Part shown: one piece after another, positions 1 through 4,877 of the stretch
Position numbering within the stretch: position 1 is the stretch's first letter
Layout: every line of letters starts with the position of its first letter
NCBI GenBank assembly: GCA_003224835.1
Contig: QHZX01000358.1
Location: 1 to 6,139 of the forward strand
Origin: Acidobacteriota bacterium
GTDB taxonomy: Bacteria; Acidobacteriota; Terriglobia; Terriglobales; Acidobacteriaceae
Direction: 5' to 3'
DNA length: 6,139 nt
The notes under the pieces: model-generated
Database searches by the model: none
The model's input: the letters and a program-made list of their open reading frames with translations, nothing else
Told to the model about the DNA's origin: nothing
Translations under genes and position numbers: made by a program

Positions 1-278
1 TTACCTTTGAATACGTTCTGCTAAAAAACACGAACGATTCGGCTCAGCACGCTCGCGAGCTGGCGGAACTAGTTCGGGGCATTAAAGCAAAAATCAACCT
101 GATTGCGCTGAACCCGGGTCCCGGAGTCGCATTCCAGACTCCCTCCGATGAAACTGTCCTCAATTTTCAGAAAATTTTGATGGGGGCTGGTGTGCAGGCA
201 TTTATTCGGCGTCCTCGCGGACGTGATATCTACGCTGCCTGCGGCCAACTGAAGCGCACAGTAGAGATGGCTACTTAG
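1..278 (+). CDS. rlmN: 23S rRNA (adenine2503-C2)-methyltransferase RlmN, C-terminal part
   Basis: This is the 3' end of a gene entering from the left. Reading from base 3 gives 91 residues and a TAG stop at 276-278. Two stretches identify it. Visible residues 31-41 read INLIALNPGPG, matching the NLIPxNPxPG segment of RlmN. Residues 70-83 read RPRGRDIYAACGQL, matching the RGDDIDAACGQL tail of the family. C80 of the fragment aligns with the conserved C-terminal cysteine (C355 in E. coli) that carries the methyl intermediate. RlmN is a radical-SAM enzyme that methylates C2 of A2503 in 23S rRNA, and A37 of some tRNAs. The CxxxCxxC iron-sulfur motif lies off-window. Two Asp positions of the E. coli tail are Arg and Tyr here. 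The stop overlaps the convergent kinase gene by 8 bp. Identity is seen directly; activity is inferred. Confidence 0.95.
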   Translation, partial: TFEYVLLKNTNDSAQHARELAELVRGIKAKINLIALNPGPGVAFQTPSDETVLNFQKILMGAGVQAFIRRPRGRDIYAACGQLKRTVEMAT

Positions 279-2019
279 CGGACTGGGCTTGGGCGATGGC
301 TGTGGCGGCCGTGGTTTGGACCGCCGGCAGCTCGATTTGGAAAATCGCGCCGCCCACTTCGCGGTTGCGCCCGGAGATTTTACCTCCATGCTCCTGAATG
401 ATGCCGTAACAGGCGCTCAATCCCAAGCCGAGGCCTTGACCTACGGGTCTGGTGGTGTAGAAGGGATCGAAAACGCGCGCGGGCTCCGCGATTCCTGGGC
501 CAGTGTCAGTGAATTGAATAATGACGAGGTCGCCATCTAAGCGCGTTGAAATCGTGATACTCCCTCCGCGTTCAGACATGGCATTCACAGCGTTACTGAT
601 GACGTGAGAGAAAACCTGCAACAACTGGTTCGAGTCCCCCTGAACCCGCGGCAGAGGAGTTGATAGTTCGATGGCTGAAGTCACGCGCGCCACTTCCATC
701 TGCGGCTGGCTCAGCTTCAGGCAGGTTTGCAGGATTGCGTTCACGTCCACTGGGGTTTTGGTTGTAGGTACTTGTTTGGCAAAGCTGAGCAGGCTTGTAA
801 CCAGGGTACGAACTCGCTTTGTCTGGGCCGAGATTTTCGCTGCCAAACTGCGTTGTTCAGGCGTAAGCTCGGTGGCGCCCAGCAACTCGGCATAGCCCAA
901 CATCGCAGTGAGCGGATTATTGAGCTCGTGGGCTGCGCCTCCTACCAGCTGTCCCATGGAAGCTAATTTCTCCGATTGAATCAGTTGCGACTGCAATAGC
1001 TGCAACTCTTGGAAGGATTGTCGCGACGAACTGAGCAGGCGGATGAGTTCGAGATCCAGGAAATGTTGCTTGAGAAACACCATGCCGCCCATTACGAGCA
1101 TGGCGCCCAAGGTCAGTACTAGTCGAAAAGTGCGGACGCGGCCCGGAATCGCGTTATCGAAAGCGGAGAACCAGGCGAAAATAGGCAGCGAGAATACTGC
1201 GAGCATGCCGAGCCGGGCTGCCCAAACCCCTTTGGGAAGAGACTTCGCGGATATTCGTTCCTCGGCGGGCATACGGAACGCCAGCAGTCCGGGCACGCTC
1301 ATCCACGCTATTGAGATTACAAGAGGAAGGTCATACAGACTTCCCGAGTAATAGGTCTGCCGTCCAATGGCCCAGATCGCGATGTAGGAACTTGTCGAAT
1401 ATAGAAGACTTGCGCCGAACCAATGGGCGTAAATTTTTCTCCAGGAGCCGGAACTGCGATACCAAAGCAGCCCAAGTATTCCAAGCAGAGCGATTTTCTC
1501 AACTGAGTAGGAGGCCTGCAGGTTAGCTTGGTAAGCCACTGGATCGGCATAACCGAATTGCCAAGCGGTCACGGCATAAACATAAACATAGACCCACCAA
1601 AGCAGCAGGAGGGCAAAGTCGAGCGATCCGGAGCGCCAATCGCGGTCATGTTGTTTAATACTGGGTTGCAGCGCCAAAGCTGCCATCATCGGGACAATAT
1701 GAATAAATAGGAGGGCGTCCCAACTGAAAAGATCGGGTACCTCCTGCCGCTGAATTACTTCGACATAGCTCCAAACCAGCTGATAAGTCAGCCAGCATGA
1801 GAAACCGACTCCCATGAGGACCCAGAAGACCCGGTTGCGGCCACGATGCAGGAAAATGCCAGGCAGGCAGGAGAGTACGGCCGAAAGCAAGAGCAGGAAC
1901 TGTAAGGCGTCGCTAAGCGCAACCAGCCCGAAGCTGCGGTGAACGAGCAATGAGGCGGTAATCTGGAGCAACACCAGACACACCAGCCCGGTACCCCACG
2001 TTTTGACACGCGAAGACAT
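271..2019 (-). CDS. Polytopic membrane sensor histidine kinase (HisKA / HATPase_c), orphan
   Basis: This is a complete 582-residue kinase that starts at ATG 2019 and stops with TAG at 273-271. The N-terminal half (about 7-325) is almost wholly hydrophobic, with roughly ten predicted membrane spans and no recognisable periplasmic, PAS or HAMP domain. The last span runs straight into a short signalling helix (about 330-355). The catalytic core is intact: H-box AAHELNNP with phospho-accepting H364, N-box SHVISNAVNAM with N476, G1 DTGPGI (505-510), F-box FDPFYTT (517-523) and G2 GQGLGLGLS (527-535). It should autophosphorylate H364 in response to a membrane or small-molecule cue and pass phosphate to an aspartate of a regulator. 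There is no receiver domain, and no adjacent regulator on this strand. It lies divergent from a kinase of a different class. The ligand is unknown. The start is supported by GGGG at 2028-2031, 8 nt upstream. Confidence 0.93.
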   Translation of the reverse strand: MSSRVKTWGTGLVCLVLLQITASLLVHRSFGLVALSDALQFLLLLSAVLSCLPGIFLHRGRNRVFWVLMGVGFSCWLTYQLVWSYVEVIQRQEVPDLFSWDALLFIHIVPMMAALALQPSIKQHDRDWRSGSLDFALLLLWWVYVYVYAVTAWQFGYADPVAYQANLQASYSVEKIALLGILGLLWYRSSGSWRKIYAHWFGASLLYSTSSYIAIWAIGRQTYYSGSLYDLPLVISIAWMSVPGLLAFRMPAEERISAKSLPKGVWAARLGMLAVFSLPIFAWFSAFDNAIPGRVRTFRLVLTLGAMLVMGGMVFLKQHFLDLELIRLLSSSRQSFQELQLLQSQLIQSEKLASMGQLVGGAAHELNNPLTAMLGYAELLGATELTPEQRSLAAKISAQTKRVRTLVTSLLSFAKQVPTTKTPVDVNAILQTCLKLSQPQMEVARVTSAIELSTPLPRVQGDSNQLLQVFSHVISNAVNAMSERGGSITISTRLDGDLVIIQFTDTGPGIAEPARVFDPFYTTRPVGQGLGLGLSACYGIIQEHGGKISGRNREVGGAIFQIELPAVQTTAATAIAQAQSAK

Positions 2020-2142
2020 CTACCTAGCCCCAGCCAATTCTAGGATGGTATCTGCTTCCCGAGACGTTACGTCGGTAACTACTTTGGTAAGGCCCTGGAT
2101 ACCTTCCTGTCCTTTAGGCCGTCGGGCCGGTTCTCCTGGCTT
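2020..2142. promoter_or_regulatory. Divergent intergenic region between two sensor-kinase genes
   Basis: This 123-bp stretch separates two divergent kinase starts and must hold control signals for both unless promoters lie inside the coding sequences. I see no convincing -35/-10 pair in either direction. It holds several inverted repeats: CCTAG (2023-2027) with CTAGG (2040-2044); GTTAC-GTCG-GTAAC (2066-2079); the odd palindrome GACGT-T-ACGTC (2063-2073); and GGCC-GTCG-GGCC (2117-2128). The two four-base-loop hairpins share the same GTCG loop. Palindromes of this size could be operators for a dimeric regulator such as the NarL-type protein encoded downstream, but nothing links them directly. 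From 2044 onward the region is also free of stops in the frame of the + strand kinase. Confidence 0.5.
2028..2031 (-). promoter_or_regulatory. Ribosome-binding site of the 271-2019 kinase
   Basis: On the minus strand GGGG lies 8 nt before the ATG at 2019-2017, and a second AGG (2025-2023) lies only 3 nt before it. The first has normal Shine-Dalgarno spacing and supports this start. Three of its bases (2029-2031) lie inside the 9-bp inverted repeat with 2143-2151, so they could be hidden by RNA pairing. Confidence 0.45.
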
Positions 2143-2151
2143 TTGGCTGGG
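2029..2151 (-). repeat. Nested long-range inverted repeats, possible structured mRNA leader
   Basis: CCCAGCCAA at 2029-2037 is perfectly complementary to TTGGCTGGG at 2143-2151 (9 bp). Nested inside, 2042-2052 pairs with 2098-2108 at 10 of 11 positions, interrupted by one T-T mismatch. Two small hairpins (2066-2079 and 2117-2128) sit inside the outer stem, so all helices are mutually compatible. In a minus-strand transcript the outer stem closes just before the kinase start codon and covers part of its Shine-Dalgarno. In a plus-strand transcript the same arm covers the TTG at 2143. This resembles a closing stem with internal helices, as in riboswitch-type leaders, but I match no known family. 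The pairings are seen in the sequence; function is inferred, and no compensatory changes can be checked here. Confidence 0.35.
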
Positions 2152-4062
2152 TTTCTACTTGCCATAGGCATGTTCCAGCCCATAATATCCAGCGAGACCA
2201 CTGCCTTGGCTGTTCTAACCCGAAAATGGCTGCTTCGATTCCGACCCCGTTCACTATGGCGAAAATCGCCATTTAGCCCGGAAGAGAACCTCAGAACGGA
2301 ACGCTGGCTGGCTACGGCGAGGGTGTTCCTTGCCTCATCCGCGCTCGTGGTCCTCTGGTTTTATCCCCAGGATCTACGCTCACCCTGGGCTTATGCCCTG
2401 TTGGGCTTTTACATTGCCCACGGCACCGCCATCATGGTCCTGCTGCGATCACCGCAGCAAGCCTCATCTCCATTTCGTTTGCTGGTCCACTGCGTGGACG
2501 TGCTGTGGCCGGCCCTCATCTCGCCCTATACAACCAGACAAGACAATCCCTTCCGTCTGTTTTTTGTGTTTGTGCTGGCCGCTGCCGCTTACCGATGGGG
2601 TCTTTGGGAAACATTGATGACAGCGGTCGCATCGGTCTCGCTGCTTTGGTTGGAGAGTTTGTCCTTCAAAGAAGGAATCATGCAGGCGCTCCATACATTG
2701 AGCGCTCATCACCGCATGCCGGCTATCGAATTTAACAGCGTTGGAATTGGCGCAAGAGAGCTGTTCACCGAATCGGTGTACCTGATCGTGATGGGACTGT
2801 TGCTGGGTTATCTAGCCGAGCGGCAAAAGAAACTGAGCGCGGAAAAGGACATTGCCGGCAGAATGTTGCGGTTGGTGCGGATGGATGTGGGACTTGGCGG
2901 GTCGCTGTCGAACATCGTAGTTGAACTGCTAAAGCTCTACGGAGCGAAAACCGCGCTGCTTGCCAGCCGCGAAAGTGGCAGCCATAGAGTTCTGATTGGC
3001 GAAGTTAATTTGAACAGCGTAATGCCCGAGCTGCGATGGGCTGACGCCGGCCCTCAGGCTTCCGAGATATATTTGCGGGAAAGTGCCGCGGCAAGCTGGT
3101 CGGCAAAGCGCGATGTCGCGAAAGATGAAATTCGCGTCACCGGCCTTGATTTTTCCGGCTCTCTTCTTCGTGATGTCGACCCGGCGGTAGTTCGCGGCTT
3201 CGCTCAGCACCACTCATTCGAGACCCTGGCTGCGGCGTCATTTTCGTTTTCCCAGGAGCTCTCCGGCCGAATTTTTCTGCTGGAGCCTACTTTTTCCTCT
3301 AGCACAGAAGAAGAACTGGGATTTCTGCAAGACCTCGTCCGGCAGATCACGCCGGCAATATACAATCTCTATCTTCTGCGGCGACTGAGGAGCAGAGCCG
3401 GAGCTGCCGAGCGTGCCCGCTTGGTGCGGGACCTCCACGACGGTGCGGTGCAGTCTTTGATCGGGGTCGAAATGCAGGTGGACGTGCTGCGGCGGCATGC
3501 GCCAGGAGCGGACTCCATGGCCGGTGAACTCGAGCGCATTCAGGGACTATTGCGGGAAGAGGTCCTGAAACTCCGCGAGTTGATGCAGGAGATGAAATCC
3601 ACAGAGGTGGACGCCCGTCGCCTACCCGAGTTCCTGCGCGATACCGTTCAGAGATTTCAGCGTGAAACCGGCATCACTGCGCAATTTATTCTGGACGGCG
3701 ACGAAGTTATCCTTCCCCAATCGGTTTGCCGTGAATTGGCCCGCATTGCGCAGGAGGCGCTGGTCAATGTACGGAAGCATAGCGGGGCCAAGCAAGTTCT
3801 AGTGCAGCTTCTGGAGCAAGAGAGCGGATGGCAACTGATTGTTGAAGATGACGGCATGGGTTTTCCGTTTGCAGGAAGAGTTTCACAGTCTGAGCTGGAT
3901 GCCGGGGGACGAGCCCCAGCCATCATCCGCGAACGGGTACGCATCATCCAGGGCGATCTCACGATAGAATCTAAGGTAGGAAAAGGCTCGCGAGTTGAAG
4001 TCTTCGTTCCGCAGGCCCAACCGGTTGAGGTTGGCAGCGAATCGCGAACTTTGTTTACATGA
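2143..4062 (+). CDS. NarL/DegS-class sensor histidine kinase (HisKA_3)
   Basis: This 639-residue membrane kinase has six or seven predicted spans: possibly about 2-17, then about 57-75, 84-101, 112-127, 136-150, 154-172 and 208-224. A GAF-like region of weak identity follows (about 230-410). The HisKA_3 dimerisation segment has RDLHDGAVQSL with phospho-accepting H432. The ATPase domain has an N-box EALVNVRKHS (N542) and a D-box EDDGMGF (569-574). The usual glycine-rich GLGLxGMRERV segment is replaced by GGRAPAIIRERV (588-599), though the downstream IESKVGKGS is normal. The enzyme should phosphorylate the NarL-type regulator encoded next. The start is uncertain: TTG 2143 is the first in-frame start, ATG 2170 gives 630 residues and TTG 2206 gives 618. 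None has a strong Shine-Dalgarno. The conserved-looking soluble part begins near residue 47, so all are possible. Confidence 0.92.
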   Translation: MAGFLLAIGMFQPIISSETTALAVLTRKWLLRFRPRSLWRKSPFSPEENLRTERWLATARVFLASSALVVLWFYPQDLRSPWAYALLGFYIAHGTAIMVLLRSPQQASSPFRLLVHCVDVLWPALISPYTTRQDNPFRLFFVFVLAAAAYRWGLWETLMTAVASVSLLWLESLSFKEGIMQALHTLSAHHRMPAIEFNSVGIGARELFTESVYLIVMGLLLGYLAERQKKLSAEKDIAGRMLRLVRMDVGLGGSLSNIVVELLKLYGAKTALLASRESGSHRVLIGEVNLNSVMPELRWADAGPQASEIYLRESAAASWSAKRDVAKDEIRVTGLDFSGSLLRDVDPAVVRGFAQHHSFETLAAASFSFSQELSGRIFLLEPTFSSSTEEELGFLQDLVRQITPAIYNLYLLRRLRSRAGAAERARLVRDLHDGAVQSLIGVEMQVDVLRRHAPGADSMAGELERIQGLLREEVLKLRELMQEMKSTEVDARRLPEFLRDTVQRFQRETGITAQFILDGDEVILPQSVCRELARIAQEALVNVRKHSGAKQVLVQLLEQESGWQLIVEDDGMGFPFAGRVSQSELDAGGRAPAIIRERVRIIQGDLTIESKVGKGSRVEVFVPQAQPVEVGSESRTLFT

Positions 4063-4145
4063 TCCGTTGCCACGCGTCTGAATTGACATTCATTTAGTAA
4101 TTTTTGTTGTTAGGTCTCCCTTCCCCGGAAAATTTGCGGCTCACG
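4063..4145 (+). promoter_or_regulatory. Gap between kinase and response-regulator genes
   Basis: This 83-bp AT-rich spacer is long for a translationally coupled pair. It holds a perfect TTGACA at 4083-4088 but no good TATAAT at 16-18 bp beyond it; the best is TTGTTA at 4107-4112. GGAAAA at 4127-4132 is a weak ribosome-binding candidate, 13 nt before ATG 4146. No terminator hairpin is visible, so read-through from the kinase gene is likely, perhaps with an added internal promoter. Confidence 0.3.
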
Positions 4146-4829
4146 ATGGACCATCGAAGGCTCGAACCAGTGCGCATTTTGATTGCTGACGATCACCCGA
4201 TCTTTCGGGATGGGTTGAAGCGCCTTTTGGAATCCGAAGGCGAGTTCGTGGTCATTGGCGAAGCGTGCGATGGCGTAGAAGCGGTTACGCTGGCTCGCCA
4301 ACTCGCACCCGAGGTCATGCTGCTCGACTTAGCTATGCCGCGCCGGCAGGGGCTCGATGCACTCCGCGAGCTGGCATCCGATGCAAGAGCAGTGCGCGTG
4401 ATCCTGTTGACTGCGGCGGCGGAGAAAGAGCAGATCGTTGAAGCCTTGCAGCTTGGGGCGCGTGGAGTTGTCCTCAAGGATTCAGCGACTCAGATTTTGC
4501 TGAAGAGCATTCGCGCGGTGATGCAGGGCGAGTACTGGGTCGGCCGGGAAAGCGTCTCGAACCTGGTGCAGTATCTGAGGACCCTGGTTTCACCATCGGC
4601 AGGATTCCCGCAAAAAAACAAATATCGTCTTACGCCACGCGAGCTAGAGATCATTGCGGCGGTGGTGGCAGGCTTTGCGAATAAAGAGATCGCCCAATAT
4701 TTCAAGATCAGCGAAGACACGGTAAAGCACCACCTCAGCAATATTTTTGATAAGGTGGGCGTTTCCAGCAGGCTTGAGCTGGCGCTGTTCGCAGTAAACC
4801 AATCTCTGCCTTTCAAGCCGATCTCATAA
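4146..4829 (+). CDS. NarL/FixJ-family response regulator (REC + LuxR-type HTH)
   Basis: This is a 227-residue transcription factor from ATG 4146 (241 residues if TTG 4104 is used). ATG is preferred because the first 14 codons of the longer form resemble no receiver start and VRILIADDHPIFRDGL follows soon after. The receiver domain (about 8-125) has acidic D15 and D16, phospho-acceptor D61 in LLDLAMP, T89 and K111. A linker of about 35 residues leads to the HTH: LTPRELEIIAAVVAG from 162, then NKEIAQYFKISEDTVKHHLSNIFDKV. Length and order match NarL, DegU and LiaR. Phosphorylation by the upstream HisKA_3 kinase should promote dimerisation and DNA binding in the cytoplasm. Targets are unknown; candidates are its own promoter, the divergent kinase region and the convergent sugar-dehydrogenase locus. 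The linker contains an in-frame A AAA AAC heptamer. Confidence 0.94.
   Translation: MDHRRLEPVRILIADDHPIFRDGLKRLLESEGEFVVIGEACDGVEAVTLARQLAPEVMLLDLAMPRRQGLDALRELASDARAVRVILLTAAAEKEQIVEALQLGARGVVLKDSATQILLKSIRAVMQGEYWVGRESVSNLVQYLRTLVSPSAGFPQKNKYRLTPRELEIIAAVVAGFANKEIAQYFKISEDTVKHHLSNIFDKVGVSSRLELALFAVNQSLPFKPIS
4613..4619 (+). other. In-frame slippery heptamer A AAA AAC in the regulator linker
   Basis: Codons CAA AAA AAC form an X XXY YYZ heptamer in the reading frame of the response regulator, between its receiver and DNA-binding domains. AGGA at 4601-4604 lies 8 nt upstream, the type of internal Shine-Dalgarno that stimulates -1 shifting in bacterial dnaX. A -1 shift would add about 20 residues and reach TAA, giving a receiver-only protein. 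The sequence arrangement is seen; use as a frameshift site is speculative, and a short A-run in a linker may be chance. Confidence 0.2.
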
Positions 4830-4877
4830 TTGCCAGGCGAGACACTCTTAGCAGTGCACGATTTTGGGACTGGCAAT
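4829..4877. terminator. Possible bidirectional terminator between convergent genes
   Basis: ATTGCCAG (4829-4836) and CTGGCAAT (4870-4877) are perfectly complementary over 8 bp with a 33-nt loop. Inside it CACT (4843-4846) and AGTG (4853-4856) make a small hairpin. The repeat begins at the last base of the regulator stop codon and extends into the end of the convergent dehydrogenase gene; only 18 bp separate the two stops. It has no T-tract on either side, so it is a weak intrinsic-terminator candidate. Confidence 0.25.

Noticed and set aside
289..540. 83-codon plus-strand open frame beyond rlmN.
   Set aside because: It is antisense to the G1/F/G2 boxes of the minus-strand kinase and has no recognisable protein features.
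2120..2150. Minus-strand AGCCAGGAGAACC resembles the B12 box of cobalamin riboswitches (AGYCAGGAGACCTGCC).
   Set aside because: In cobalamin riboswitches this box comes at the 3' end after about 150 bases with a GCCACTG and a conserved core. Here the upstream part on this strand is kinase coding sequence and no such core is seen.
3657..4073. 138-codon minus-strand open frame opposite the end of the HisKA_3 kinase gene.
   Set aside because: It lies wholly antisense to the conserved ATPase domain, shows no family motif, and is a typical shadow of a GC-rich gene.
4083..4112. Sigma-70 promoter from TTGACA (4083-4088) for the response regulator.
   Set aside because: The -35 is perfect but the best -10 at 18 bp (TTGTTA) matches poorly, so it is noted inside the gap entry and not called as a promoter.
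4490..4876. 128-codon minus-strand open frame spanning the regulator C-terminus and the convergent gene end.
   Set aside because: It is low-complexity, serine-rich shadow sequence opposite the HTH domain, and overlaps the true dehydrogenase stop in another frame.
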